NCBI RefSeq assembly: GCF_003382685.1
Contig: NZ_QLVG01000031.1
Coordinates: 33,081 to 97,080, forward strand
Direction of reading: 5' to 3'
Source: Halorussus litoreus
Lineage (GTDB): Archaea; Halobacteriota; Halobacteria; Halobacteriales; Haladaptataceae
Length of the DNA: 64,000 nt
Part shown: one piece after another, positions 1 through 8,056 of the stretch
Position numbering within the stretch: the stretch's first letter is position 1
Layout of the letters: the number at the start of each line of letters is the position of its first letter
Program-made: the position numbers and the translations under genes
The notes under the pieces: model-generated
What the model was told of the DNA's origin: nothing
Databases searched by the model: none
What the model saw: only the letters and a program-made list of their open reading frames with translations

Positions 1-40
1 TTGCGGAGGTAGCGCAAGCAGTGCAATGATTCGGCAGACT

Positions 41-66
41 CGCCCTCGATTTTAAATACGAGGGCG
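41..66 (+). promoter_or_regulatory. Inverted repeat enclosing the TATA box of the Cas4-like gene
   Basis: A perfect 8-bp inverted repeat (CGCCCTCG, a 10-nt AT-rich centre, then CGAGGGCG) surrounds the TATA-like element TTTTAAATA. The centre is about 28 nt before the ATG at 82, the usual distance for a haloarchaeal promoter giving a leaderless mRNA. The symmetry around the TATA box suggests an operator where a dimeric repressor could block TBP. It could also be the terminator hairpin of a gene to the left of the window. Confidence 0.5.
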
Positions 67-81
67 GGACGAAACCCGGCC

Positions 82-750
82 ATGTCCACGGTTCCGTTCA
101 GCGAGGTCTCGACCGCGGCGTACTGCCCCCGAAAGCTCTACTACCGCCGGCAGGACGACGAACTGGAGGTTCCGGCGGAGGTCGCGGAGCGGCGGGACCT
201 CGCGTTCCGGTACGAGGAACTGCTGGCGGCGTCGGACGAGCGGCTCGCCGAGCTACCGCTGGCGGTCGGTCCCGCCGAGTTCCGCGCGAACCTCGACCGG
301 GCGCGGCGGCGGTACGCCGACGAGTGGCCCGCGCTGGCGGACCCCGACGCCCGCGAGCGACTCGTGGAGGGGAAGGACTGTCGGGGCATCGTCCACAAGG
401 TACTGGGGCTCGACCCGCCGACGCCGTCGATGGTGTTCACTGGCGACCCGCCGGAAGAGGGCGTCTGGGAGCCCCAGTCGGTCAGGGCCGTCGCGGCGGC
501 CAAGGCGCTGGCGTGGGAGTACGAACGGCCGGTCGAGCGCGCGTTCGTGGAGTACCCCACCCACGGCGTCGTCCGGGAACTCGACCTGACCGTCCGCCGG
601 AAGGCCGCCTACCGCACGGCGGTCGAAGCTGCGCGGGCGCTCGACGGTCCCCCGCCGCGGCTCAGCAACGACGCGAAGTGCGACGCCTGCGACTACCGGA
701 CCGAGTGCGGCGTGAAGACGCGGTCGCTGCGGTCGCTACTCGGCTTCTGA
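82..750 (+). CDS. Cas4-like PD-(D/E)XK / RecB-family protein, solo
   Basis: This 222-residue protein has the layout of Cas4. One N-terminal cysteine lies in the motif CPRKLYYRR (Cys15), and three C-terminal cysteines (200, 203, 209, spacing C-x2-C-x5-C) would complete a 4Fe-4S cluster. Cas4 proteins are DNA exonucleases that process prespacers during CRISPR adaptation, and haloarchaea also carry Cas4-like proteins away from CRISPR loci. The central nuclease region (about 100-165) aligns by eye with Cas4, but the E-x-K motif is not clear: around residue 130 the text is GVWEPQSV, with no lysine two positions after the Glu. Activity is therefore uncertain. No cas1, cas2 or array is visible in the window. 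The ATG at 82 is supported by the TATA element about 28 nt upstream. Confidence 0.75.
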   Translation: MSTVPFSEVSTAAYCPRKLYYRRQDDELEVPAEVAERRDLAFRYEELLAASDERLAELPLAVGPAEFRANLDRARRRYADEWPALADPDARERLVEGKDCRGIVHKVLGLDPPTPSMVFTGDPPEEGVWEPQSVRAVAAAKALAWEYERPVERAFVEYPTHGVVRELDLTVRRKAAYRTAVEAARALDGPPPRLSNDAKCDACDYRTECGVKTRSLRSLLGF

Positions 751-808
751 TGCGACGTTCGAGAGCGACTGTCCGCTACTGGAACGAACGAAAGTCACGC
801 GGTTTCGG

Positions 809-828
809 AGGCGACTCGTAGTCGCCTT
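809..828. terminator. Bidirectional hairpin between convergent genes
   Basis: The sequence AGGCGACT-CGT-AGTCGCCT forms a perfect 8-bp stem with a 3-nt loop, followed by a short pyrimidine run (TTCTTCC). It lies between the convergent ends at 750 and 836, so it probably terminates both transcripts. Confidence 0.5.
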
Positions 829-835
829 CTTCCGA

Positions 836-1150
836 TCATCTGACGGCCGCGCTCGCCCCGCCTCGCTCGCGCACGAAGAAGTCCCCGTCGTCCGCGACGA
901 CGACCTCGTAGCCGCCGATAGTGAACGCGAGGCGGAGCCGTTCGGCGCGCTCCGCTGCGGTCTCGTAGAGGCTGTCGAGTGCCTCCGGATCGAAGCTGTC
1001 GTACAGCCGAGCGCCGAGTTCGTCCGCCTCGACGTTCTCGACCGCCGCGAGGGCCTCCACGATGGTCTCGCTCATCGGCCCGTCGCGGTCTCTGTCGTGA
1101 CGCGCTCGGTACAGTATCTCCGATTCCGCGTCTGTGGTTGCGACCGCCAT
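836..1150 (-). CDS. HalOD1 domain-containing small protein
   Basis: This 104-residue acidic protein matches the halobacterial output domain 1 pattern. It opens with the phrase SETIVEALAAVENVEADEL, then a run around SFDPEALDSLYE, and ends in a beta-rich segment (LAFTIGGYEVVVADDGDFFVR). HalOD1 proteins are widespread and often multicopy in haloarchaea. They are thought to act as signal output modules, but no biochemical activity is established. I chose the ATG at 1150; an in-frame ATG at 1180 would add ten basic residues of unlikely composition. It converges with the Cas4-like gene and is separated from sua5 by an AT-richer promoter region. Confidence 0.7.
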   Translation of the reverse strand: MAVATTDAESEILYRARHDRDRDGPMSETIVEALAAVENVEADELGARLYDSFDPEALDSLYETAAERAERLRLAFTIGGYEVVVADDGDFFVRERGGASAAVR

Positions 1151-1338
1151 TTTTGTTCTACCCACGCGAACGTTAGCCATCGACTTCCTTTGTTATGGCC
1201 CACCTGTACCGCGGCAGGGTGCATTTCGACTGGAAGTATACCGAGCCTGAAATGGGGCGAAAATGTAGTCAAGAGAGTTCAAGCGGCTCCAAAAATTGTT
1301 GAATTCGTTTATTTTCGAGTGGAAACGACAGCCACTTC

Positions 1339-1938
1339 TCAGTCGCGGAGCCACGCCGTCACGGCGTCGGCGTTCGCCCCTCGCCGGTGGATCTCCCCCG
1401 TCGCGACGTTCGCGACCGTACTTCCGGTACCGCCGGTTTCGCCGCCGTCGATGATTGCTGCGGCGGCGTCACGAATCTCGTGGTCGAGATCTTCCGTCCT
1501 GGTCGCGCTCGGTCGACCGCTGACGTTCGCGCTCGTGCTGGTGACGGGCGCGACCGCACGCAGGAGCGCCAGTGCACCCTCGTGGTCGGGCACGCGCACC
1601 CCGACCCGGTCGCGCCCACCCGTCAGCGCGTCGGGCACTGCCGCGGTCTTCTCACAGAGGACCGTCACCGGGCCAGGGAGGAACTCGCGCATGACCCGCT
1701 CCTCGCGGTCGGTCGCCTCGACCAGTTCGAGCGCGGCGTCCACGTCCGGCACCGCCAGCGATATCGGATCGTCTCGGGGGCGTCGCTTCGCCTCGAAGAC
1801 GCGCTCGACAGCCGCCTCGCTCAGGGCGTCCGCCCCGAGCCCGTACACCGTCTCGGTCGGATAGACCACGAGCTCGCCGTTCCGGATCGCGGCCGCGGCG
1901 TCTTCGATCTCGGCGTCCCCGACCTCGCCGTCGCTCAT
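1339..1938 (-). CDS. sua5: L-threonylcarbamoyladenylate synthase (Sua5/YrdC/TsaC)
   Basis: This enzyme makes threonylcarbamoyl-AMP from threonine, bicarbonate and ATP, the first step of t6A37 modification of ANN-decoding tRNAs; KEOPS then transfers the group. The 199-residue protein is a single YrdC domain. It has the opening PTETVYGLGADA (about 27-38), the basic loop KRRPRDDPISL (51-61) and the nucleotide-site motif STSANVSGR (134-142). It lacks the extra C-terminal Sua5 domain of longer homologues. Its ATG (1938) overlaps the stop of the upstream peroxiredoxin-like gene by 4 nt (ATGA), so it is translationally coupled as the last gene of a three-gene operon with two thiol-redox-type genes. 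Confidence 0.9.
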   Translation of the reverse strand: MSDGEVGDAEIEDAAAAIRNGELVVYPTETVYGLGADALSEAAVERVFEAKRRPRDDPISLAVPDVDAALELVEATDREERVMREFLPGPVTVLCEKTAAVPDALTGGRDRVGVRVPDHEGALALLRAVAPVTSTSANVSGRPSATRTEDLDHEIRDAAAAIIDGGETGGTGSTVANVATGEIHRRGANADAVTAWLRD

Positions 1939-2456
1939 CGTTCGGCGATGGCGGCCTCGACCTCGTCGTAGTCCGGGAAGTCGGGCCACTCGGCAGCGAC
2001 CCACGCGTACTCGACCGTACGGTCCTCGTCGAGGAGGAACACCGCCGGTCGGGGCTCGCTCACGCCGGCCATGCCGTCGAGGTCGTGGACGACACCGTAT
2101 TCCTCGGCGACGCCGTTCTGGGGGTCCGAGAACAGCCGGTAGTCCATCCCGCGCTCCTCGATGAGCCGCTTGTGGGAGTACGGGTCCGAGATGGAGAGGC
2201 CGACGACGGTGAGGTCGCCGTCCTCCGTGGTCGTTCCCCAGTTTCGGTCGCGAATCTCGTTCCAGACGTACGTCGCGGGAAAGGCCCCGTCCATGGGGTG
2301 GAACACCAGCAGGACCGGCCCCTCGTCGGTCAACTCCGACAGCGAGACGTCCTCCCAGTACTCGTCGGTGACCAGCGGTCGGGTGAAATCCGGTGCAGTG
2401 TCGCCCTCCGCGACGTGGTCGGCGTCGGGCAGCGAAACGACCTCGAAGTCCACCAT
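1935..2456 (-). CDS. Peroxiredoxin-fold (AhpC/TSA-like) protein without cysteines
   Basis: This 173-residue protein has the thioredoxin-fold layout of AhpC/TSA redoxins: EGDTAPDFTRPLVTDE (about 17-32), the central strand GPVLLVFHPMDGAF (46-59), then LTVVGLSISDP and the PAVFLLDEDRTV strand near 137-149. Peroxiredoxins reduce peroxides with a cysteine in P-x3-T-x2-C. Here that region reads HPMDGAFPATYVW and the whole protein contains no cysteine, so it cannot be a thiol peroxidase. It may be a structural or regulatory redoxin homologue. The gene starts inside the stop of the glutaredoxin-like gene (TGATG, 1-nt overlap) and ends 4 nt inside sua5, indicating tight co-translation. Function unknown. 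Confidence 0.75.
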   Translation of the reverse strand: MVDFEVVSLPDADHVAEGDTAPDFTRPLVTDEYWEDVSLSELTDEGPVLLVFHPMDGAFPATYVWNEIRDRNWGTTTEDGDLTVVGLSISDPYSHKRLIEERGMDYRLFSDPQNGVAEEYGVVHDLDGMAGVSEPRPAVFLLDEDRTVEYAWVAAEWPDFPDYDEVEAAIAER

Positions 2457-2773
2457 CAGTTCGCACCTCCGTCTCGCTCGGCTTCGGCTCGCTGTCCGCC
2501 GTCGGTGCGAGCGCCGTCGCCGTAGGTGTTGTCCAGATAGTCGACGATGTTGGCGCTCTCGCTCATCGTGACACCGGTGTTCTCGTCCACGATGGCCGGT
2601 ACGGTTCGCTTGCCCGAGAGGCGCTTGACGACGTTCCGGTCGCTGTGCATCGGTTCGACGAACCGCGACCGGTAGTCGAGGTCGTACTCCCGGAGCTTGC
2701 GGGTGACGCGCTCGCAGAACGGACACGCCTGCAAGCGGTAGAACGTGATCGGCGGGTCGTCTGTCGCGCTCAT
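2456..2773 (-). CDS. Glutaredoxin-like / GST N-terminal domain protein
   Basis: This 105-residue thioredoxin-fold protein has a CPFC redox motif (Cys17, Cys20) in YRLQACPFCERV, the cis-proline segment TVPAIVDENTG (about 57-67) and SESANIVDYLDNTYG (71-85), typical of the glutaredoxin 3 / GST N-terminal family. Such proteins carry out dithiol-disulfide exchange in the cytoplasm; haloarchaea use gamma-glutamylcysteine instead of glutathione. A charged tail after about residue 86 is probably disordered. It is the first gene of the operon with the peroxiredoxin-like protein and sua5. A shorter paralogue lies at 26715-26972. Confidence 0.85.
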   Translation of the reverse strand: MSATDDPPITFYRLQACPFCERVTRKLREYDLDYRSRFVEPMHSDRNVVKRLSGKRTVPAIVDENTGVTMSESANIVDYLDNTYGDGARTDGGQRAEAERDGGAN

Positions 2774-2904
2774 GTTCGAGTATTGGCCTGAAAGCGCCGT
2801 AAGGGCTTCGCTCGCGGCAGGGCCGCGCGACCGAGTTACCTCCCACTGAGCTGAGGGAAAAGAATAAAGAGTTAATCCCGCCGACCTTCAAGTTGGACCG
2901 TCGA

Positions 2905-4308
2905 ATGGTAGTCTCCCCGACCTCCCCAGTCACGCCCGCAGGACTGACGCCCGCAGCGGAAGTGTTCGGCGTCTACCTCTCGGACGCCCTCATCACTTGG
3001 ACCGGTGCGGCCGTCATCGTCCTCCTCATCGGGCTCTCGGCGTTCTTCTCCTCGTCGGAGATCGCCATGTTCTCGCTGCCGTCCCACCGTATCGACGCGC
3101 TCGTCGGAGACAACGTCCCCGGGGCCGACACGGTTGACGAACTCAAGTCGGACCCGCATCGACTGCTCATCACCATCCTCGTCGGCAACAACATCGTCAA
3201 CATCGCCATGTCCTCCATCGCCACTGGCGTGCTGGCGATGCATCTCACGCAGGGTCAGGCCGTCGCCGTGGCGACGTTCGGTATCACGGCGCTCGTGTTG
3301 CTGTTCGGCGAGAGCGCGCCCAAGTCCTATGCGGTCGAGAACACCGAGTCGTGGGCGCTCCGCATCGCCCGACCCCTCAAGTACTCCGAGTATGCGCTGC
3401 TCCCGCTGGTGGTCACGTTCGACTACCTCACGCGCGTGGTCAACAAGGTGACCGGCGGCCGGTCGGCCATCGAGACCTCGTACGTGACCCGCGACGAGAT
3501 CCAGGACATGATTGAGACGGGCGAGCGCGAGGGGGTTCTGGAGGAGGACGAGCGCGAGATGCTCCAGCGCATCTTCCGATTCAACAACACCATCGCAAAG
3601 GAGGTGATGACCCCCCGCCTCGACATGACCGCGGTCCCCAAGACCGCCGACGTCGAGGAGGCCATCGAGACGCTCGTCCAGAGCGGTCACGAGCGCGTGC
3701 CCGTCTACGAGGGGAGCCTCGACAACGTCATCGGGGTCATCCACATCCGCGACCTCGTCCGCGAGCAGACGTACGGCGAGCACGACAACCTCGAACTCGA
3801 CGACGTCATTCAGCCGACGCTCCACGTGCCCGAGAGCAAGAACGTCGACGAGCTCCTGACCGAGATGCGCGAGAACCGGATGCAGATGGTCATCGTCATC
3901 GACGAGTTCGGCACCACCGAGGGGCTCGTCACGATGGAGGACATGGTCGAGGAGATCGTAGGCGACATCCTCGAAGGTGAGGAGGAGGAACCCATCGAGT
4001 TCGTCGACGACGACGTAGCCATCGTGCAGGGCGAACTCAACATCGACGAGGTGAACGAGGCCCTCGACATCGACCTGCCCGAGGGCGAGGAGTTCGAGAC
4101 CATCGCGGGCTTCATCTTCAATCGCGCGGGCCGCCTCGTCGAGGAGGGCGAGGCCATCACCTACGACGGCGTTCGTCTCGACGTCGAGCAGGTCGAGAAC
4201 ACCCGCATTATGAAAGCCCGCGTGACGAAACTTGACGAGGCCGAGCGTGCCGAGGTCGAGGAGGTCGAGGACTCGGAGCTAGAAGACGGCGTCGAGACGG
4301 AGGGGTAG
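2905..4308 (+). CDS. CNNM/CorC-family membrane protein (DUF21 + CBS pair + CorC_HlyC)
   Basis: The 467-residue protein has an N-terminal DUF21/CNNM membrane domain (about 1-190, several hydrophobic segments with the motif SAFFSSSEIAMFSLP). A tandem CBS pair follows (about 205-330, starting near VMTPRLDMTAVP and including VPVYEGSLDNVIGVIHIRDL). The C-terminal CorC_HlyC domain (about 345-430) contains ETIAGFIFNRAGRLV. CNNM/CorC proteins are linked to Mg2+ and other divalent cation export, with nucleotide sensing by the CBS pair. The tail is a very acidic E/V-rich stretch. I chose the ATG at 2905; an in-frame TTG at 2893 is possible but adds only four residues. It diverges from the glutaredoxin operon. 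Confidence 0.88.
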   Translation: MVVSPTSPVTPAGLTPAAEVFGVYLSDALITWTGAAVIVLLIGLSAFFSSSEIAMFSLPSHRIDALVGDNVPGADTVDELKSDPHRLLITILVGNNIVNIAMSSIATGVLAMHLTQGQAVAVATFGITALVLLFGESAPKSYAVENTESWALRIARPLKYSEYALLPLVVTFDYLTRVVNKVTGGRSAIETSYVTRDEIQDMIETGEREGVLEEDEREMLQRIFRFNNTIAKEVMTPRLDMTAVPKTADVEEAIETLVQSGHERVPVYEGSLDNVIGVIHIRDLVREQTYGEHDNLELDDVIQPTLHVPESKNVDELLTEMRENRMQMVIVIDEFGTTEGLVTMEDMVEEIVGDILEGEEEEPIEFVDDDVAIVQGELNIDEVNEALDIDLPEGEEFETIAGFIFNRAGRLVEEGEAITYDGVRLDVEQVENTRIMKARVTKLDEAERAEVEEVEDSELEDGVETEG

Positions 4309-4561
4309 GCGTCCCCGTCATCGGGCTTCTTCGCGACGTGTTTGCGAACGAGTGTCGCGAGTCACTCCGGTCCTCTGTCTCCTTTCTGGCATTCGAGCCC
4401 GTGCCCGGATTTAGATGACGCAACCATATTCGTCGTTTGCTGCTTCCGGACTAAAGACTGGCGTCGACTGCGGAAGACGCTTCCTCCCGCCGGAGCGAAG
4501 GGCCTCCACGTCGGACGCTACCGCTCGGTCGTCATCGTACAAAAAATTCAGTCCGGAGTCC

Positions 4562-5749
4562 TCACACTATCTCGATGGCCGTGAAGATGCCGTACGCGAC
4601 CCCGATGGCCAGCACGAGCGAGCCCAGCCACGCGAGTACCGTGTAGCCCATCTTCCCCCTGCTCACGCCGCCGCCCTCCGCGGCGTAGCCGCTCCCGACG
4701 ATGGCGCTCACGATGATCTCGTTGAACGACACGGGGATGCCGAACAGGACGGCGGCCTGCGCGATGGCGAACGACGGGATGAGCGCCGCGATGGAGCGGC
4801 GCGGCCCGAGCGCCGAGTAGTCCTGCGCGATGGCCTTGATCATCCGGGGCGCGCCGGTCCACGAGCCGACGAGCAGCCCGAGGCCGCCGCCGACGAGCAC
4901 CGGCACGAGCGGGATGTCGAACGGGTCGAGCAGCGGGACCAGCGGCCCGATTGCGAGCCCGACCTGCGAGCCGCCGGCCGAGAACGCGACGAGGCTCCCG
5001 AGCGCGAGCAGGAAGTGTCGCTGCCCGGCTTCGAGGTCCCGTCGCACGTCCCACGCGAGGAGCGCGACGACGCCCCCGGCGACCGCGAGCGAGACGACCA
5101 GCGAGCCGAGTTCGAAGCCGCCGACCGGAGGGAGCCCCAGTGAGTTCCCGGCAGTCTCGGCGATAGACTGGCCGACGTCCGGCGGTCCGAGCACGACGAA
5201 CTCCACGTTCGCGACGATGAGCCCGACCAGCCCGCCGAGTAGCGGGATGACCACCTGCTCGGCGGTGCGTTCCGAGCGGAGGAGCCGAGCGGTAGTGTAC
5301 GCGATGGAACTGCCGACGAACGGCGTCAGAATCCACAGCGCAGCGATCTGCTGGTACTTCGCCCACGCGGGGTCGCCGCCCATCGCCAGCCCGACGCCGA
5401 CGATGGCCCCCGTGACCGTGAACGCCGTGGCGATGGGGTAGCCGGTAAACACGCCGAATGCGACGAGAGCCGCCGCCACGAGCAGCCCGGTGGTCGCCGC
5501 GATGGCGGTAAGTTCGACTCCGCCGATGAGCTCGGTCCCGACCGCCTCCGAGACGTTCGCGCCCTGCAATACGGCCCCGGCGAAGCCCAGCAGGCCGACG
5601 AGGAACCCTGCGCGCATCACCGAGATGGCGTTCGCGCCGACCGCCGGAGCGAACGGCGTCGAGCCCGACGAGCCCGCGCCGATTGCCCACGCCATGAAGA
5701 GACTGGCGATGCCAGCGATAACCAGCGTCACGACGCCACTTCCGACCAT
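4562..5749 (-). CDS. Inorganic phosphate transporter, Pit (PHO-4) family
   Basis: This 395-residue polytopic protein has about ten hydrophobic segments arranged as two PHO-4 repeats. Repeat 1 carries the signature region PAVGANAISVMRAGF (about 35-49) and repeat 2 the related GIPVSFNEIIVSAIVGSG near residue 345. Pit permeases carry phosphate, usually as a metal-phosphate complex, driven by H+ or Na+. In many Pit proteins the signature is GAND; here it is GANA, so the Asp in repeat 1 is replaced. No PhoU-like gene is adjacent; the next gene on the same strand is an uncharacterised conserved protein. The gene converges with the CNNM gene across about 250 nt with nothing else recognisable. Confidence 0.85.
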   Translation of the reverse strand: MVGSGVVTLVIAGIASLFMAWAIGAGSSGSTPFAPAVGANAISVMRAGFLVGLLGFAGAVLQGANVSEAVGTELIGGVELTAIAATTGLLVAAALVAFGVFTGYPIATAFTVTGAIVGVGLAMGGDPAWAKYQQIAALWILTPFVGSSIAYTTARLLRSERTAEQVVIPLLGGLVGLIVANVEFVVLGPPDVGQSIAETAGNSLGLPPVGGFELGSLVVSLAVAGGVVALLAWDVRRDLEAGQRHFLLALGSLVAFSAGGSQVGLAIGPLVPLLDPFDIPLVPVLVGGGLGLLVGSWTGAPRMIKAIAQDYSALGPRRSIAALIPSFAIAQAAVLFGIPVSFNEIIVSAIVGSGYAAEGGGVSRGKMGYTVLAWLGSLVLAIGVAYGIFTAIEIV

Positions 5750-5843
5750 GCTCCGAACCTTTGGCCGACGATAGAATAGTGTACCGGCTCGGGCTCCCGA
5801 TTTCGTGGCTCTCGTGTCGATTCTTCCCGTGAATCTCGCCCGG

Positions 5844-6530
5844 TCAGGTGGTCTTCGAATGGGGCTTCTCGACTTCCTCTGGCGCTTCGACGCCCTCGGC
5901 GGCCTCCGCGGTGTCGGTGTGCTTCTCGGTGTCGACGTGCCACCGGCTGACCTCGTCCTCGTACTCGGCGAGTCGGCGGCTGACCTCCTGCTTGAGGTCG
6001 TCGTCGTTGACGTTGACCTCGAAGACGAACTCCTGCTCGCCGTCGCCGCGGCCGACCCGCTGGACGTTGGCGCTGATGAGGTCGTTGTCGAAGTAGTATG
6101 GCGCGACGCGGGTCATCACCTTCCGGTAGACGGTGTCCTCGACCTTCCGCAGCGCCTTTCGGCTGGCCGAATCGGCCGCGCGAGCCACGTAGCTCACCGA
6201 GTCCTGCCACTTGTCGACCGCCTCGTCGGTCTTCTCGTCTTCGAGCTTCTCGTAGGACTCGCTGATTTTCTCGCCGGCGGTCTTGAGGTCGTCGTCCGGC
6301 GCTTTCCCCTTCTTCTCGCCCTTGCCCTCGCCGACGGAGGCCTGCTCGGCGGTCTTCTCGGAGACGTCCTCGCCGAGCCGCTCGTGGTGCTTCGGTCGCC
6401 ACTCCTCCCACTCCTCGTAGGCGTCGCCGCTGGCGTCGGCCTCGCGGAGGGCTTCGGTGATGCGCTCACCGTGTTCGACGATGTCGCCCCACGCGCCGCG
6501 GAGCTTGAATCCCGAAACGCTCTCTTCCAT
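5844..6530 (-). CDS. Conserved haloarchaeal protein (resembles DUF5828)
   Basis: This 228-residue soluble acidic protein has no membrane segment or catalytic motif that I recognise. It opens with a conserved-looking MEESVSGFKLRGAWGDIVEHG. It has a charged low-complexity middle (about 60-105, rich in E, K and D) that looks disordered, then a helical segment (108-150) and a small alpha/beta part around DNDLISANVQRVG. The tail is Glu-rich. I believe it belongs to the family catalogued as DUF5828, but I cannot verify that here. It lies upstream of the Pit transporter on the same strand with a 94-nt gap, so co-transcription is possible. Confidence 0.7.
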   Translation of the reverse strand: MEESVSGFKLRGAWGDIVEHGERITEALREADASGDAYEEWEEWRPKHHERLGEDVSEKTAEQASVGEGKGEKKGKAPDDDLKTAGEKISESYEKLEDEKTDEAVDKWQDSVSYVARAADSASRKALRKVEDTVYRKVMTRVAPYYFDNDLISANVQRVGRGDGEQEFVFEVNVNDDDLKQEVSRRLAEYEDEVSRWHVDTEKHTDTAEAAEGVEAPEEVEKPHSKTT

Positions 6531-6594
6531 TGGTGTGGTGTGCCTCCTAGTCCGGGTGGGTTAAACGCTTGTCGGGCGAGGCGGAACTGGCAGT

Positions 6595-6686
6595 TACCGG
6601 AAGGTGGTAGGTCGGCACTACCGGAAGGTGGTGGGTCGGAATACCGGCAGGGGGTCGGTCGAAACCGCCGAAAGGCGGTCGGTGGC
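6595..6686. repeat. Four degenerate 22-24-nt tandem units
   Basis: Units start at 6595, 6619, 6642 and 6665. The first two share TACCGGAAGGTGGT and GGTCGG with few changes; the third and fourth are more degenerate. The array fills the space between the divergent genes at 6530 and 6735. It does not code and no dyad is clear apart from CCGCCGAAAGGCGG in the last unit. Confidence 0.65.
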
Positions 6687-6734
6687 TAGCTCTCCCACCG
6701 AACGTTGATAACGGCCGGCTGAAACGGCACACCG

Positions 6735-7277
6735 ATGGCGAAGTCGGAGGTCACCACCGCGGACTGCCCCTACTACGACGCGCCGGTCGACCATCTCCAG
6801 CGAGGCTGTCGCCGCTGTGGACGACGCATCGCCTGGGAGTGGACCGTACCCTGTTCGACCTGCGGTCGTGATGCGGACTACACCGAAACGCGTTGCCGGC
6901 ACTGCGACGCCCGACTCTCGCTCTGGGAGGGCATCGTCTCGCGCGTCCGTCGGGAGCGCCATCACGTCGACCTCCGGATCGCGAAGGACGCGGTGGTCCG
7001 TCCGCCCGGCGCGGGCTTCGTCGCCCACACCGGCGACCCGCGAGGCCAGCGCGCCGACTACCGGCGGCCGCTCCCCGACGGCGCGGGCGTCCACGTCAAG
7101 GCGTTCGCGGACCGCTACGAGGTCCACTGGGACAGGGTCGACCCGACCGAGGACTTCCTGGGTCACGTCCTCTTCGACGCGCCCCACTGGCTGCTGTTCG
7201 GCGGCGTCCTCGGGGTCAGACTCGCGCGCTGGCCTGTCGGACTGGCGCTGACGCTGGCCGGTCATATCAAAAGATAA
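6735..7277 (+). CDS. Zinc-ribbon protein, function unknown
   Basis: This 180-residue protein starts with a cysteine-rich region: Cys11, then CRRCGRR (about 30-36), CSTCGRD (40-46) and CRHCDAR (54-60). These could bind one or two zinc ions in rubredoxin-knuckle ribbons. The rest (about 65-150) has mixed beta-rich character. A C-terminal hydrophobic stretch (about 153-178) contains LLFGGVLGVRLARW, possibly one membrane segment. I do not recognise the family beyond its resemblance to haloarchaeal hypothetical zinc-ribbon proteins. The upp gene starts 30 nt downstream, so the two are likely co-transcribed. Confidence 0.75.
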   Translation: MAKSEVTTADCPYYDAPVDHLQRGCRRCGRRIAWEWTVPCSTCGRDADYTETRCRHCDARLSLWEGIVSRVRRERHHVDLRIAKDAVVRPPGAGFVAHTGDPRGQRADYRRPLPDGAGVHVKAFADRYEVHWDRVDPTEDFLGHVLFDAPHWLLFGGVLGVRLARWPVGLALTLAGHIKR

Positions 7278-7307
7278 GCCCCTACGCCCCCGTCTTCCGG
7301 ACGAGCA

Positions 7308-7985
7308 ATGACCATCGAAGACCGCGGGGACGCCAAACTCATCACCCACTCGCTGGCACAGGACACCCTCTCGAGGCTCCGGGACGTGGAGACCGAGCAG
7401 GTCAGTTTCCGGAAGGGACTCGTGAAGCTCGGCCGCATCTGCGGCTACGAGATCATCGACGGCGCGATGGAGACGGAGTTCGTCGAGATCGAGACGCCGC
7501 TGACCCAGACCACCGGCGAGCGCGTGAAGGGTCTCGACGACGTGGTCATCATCAACGTGCTCCGGGCCGCCACGCCGTTCGTGGAGGGGCTATTGAAGGC
7601 GTTCCCGCGGGCCAAGCAGGGCGTCATCAGCGCGGGCCGCGACGAGGAGGCGGGTCGCGACGACAACGGCACCTTCCCCATCACCATCGACTACGTGAAG
7701 CTCCCCGAGATCACCGAGGACGACACCGTCATCGTCGCCGATCCGATGCTCGCCACCGGGTCGACCATGTGCGCGGTGCTCGAGGAGGTGCTGACCGAGC
7801 AGCCCGACCCCGAGGACCTGTTCGTCCTCTCGGCGGTCAGCGCGCCCGAGGGCCTGCTCCGGGTCGACGAGCAGGTCGAGACGGCCGACCTGCTGACGGT
7901 AGCCATCGACGACCACCTCGACGACGACGGGTTCATCGTGCCCGGGCTGGGCGACGCCGGCGACCGGGCGTTCCGGACGACGTAG
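7308..7985 (+). CDS. upp: Uracil phosphoribosyltransferase
   Basis: Upp converts uracil and PRPP to UMP in pyrimidine salvage. The 225-residue protein has the normal family length. The PRPP-binding loop [14 protein letters not shown] is at 141-154. Other family features are [15 protein letters not shown] (about 82-96) with the conserved RAA/P turn, and the C-terminal uracil-site strand [13 protein letters not shown] near 212-224. It starts 30 nt after the zinc-ribbon gene and converges with a universal stress protein gene across a hairpin terminator. Confidence 0.95.
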   Translation: MTIEDRGDAKLITHSLAQDTLSRLRDVETEQVSFRKGLVKLGRICGYEIIDGAMETEFVEIETPLTQTTGERVKGLDDVVIINVLRAATPFVEGLLKAFPRAKQGVISAGRDEEAGRDDNGTFPITIDYVKLPEITEDDTVIVADPMLATGSTMCAVLEEVLTEQPDPEDLFVLSAVSAPEGLLRVDEQVETADLLTVAIDDHLDDDGFIVPGLGDAGDRAFRTT

Positions 7986-8005
7986 TTACTCGCGAGGCAG
8001 CGACG

Positions 8006-8034
8006 CACCGATTTTGTCTCGGTGGCGATTTTCT
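8006..8034. terminator. Hairpin with T-rich tail between convergent genes
   Basis: CACCGA, a 7-nt loop, then TCGGTG (8006-8024), followed by a T-rich run (CGATTTTCTCGATTT). It lies between the convergent ends of upp (7985) and the stress-protein gene (8057) and fits a terminator for upp. Confidence 0.55.
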
Positions 8035-8056
8035 CGATTTCTACAACCGACCCGGA

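Noticed and set aside
1..2000. Possible CRISPR array next to the Cas4-like gene
   Set aside because: No regularly spaced direct repeats are present near it or anywhere in the window.
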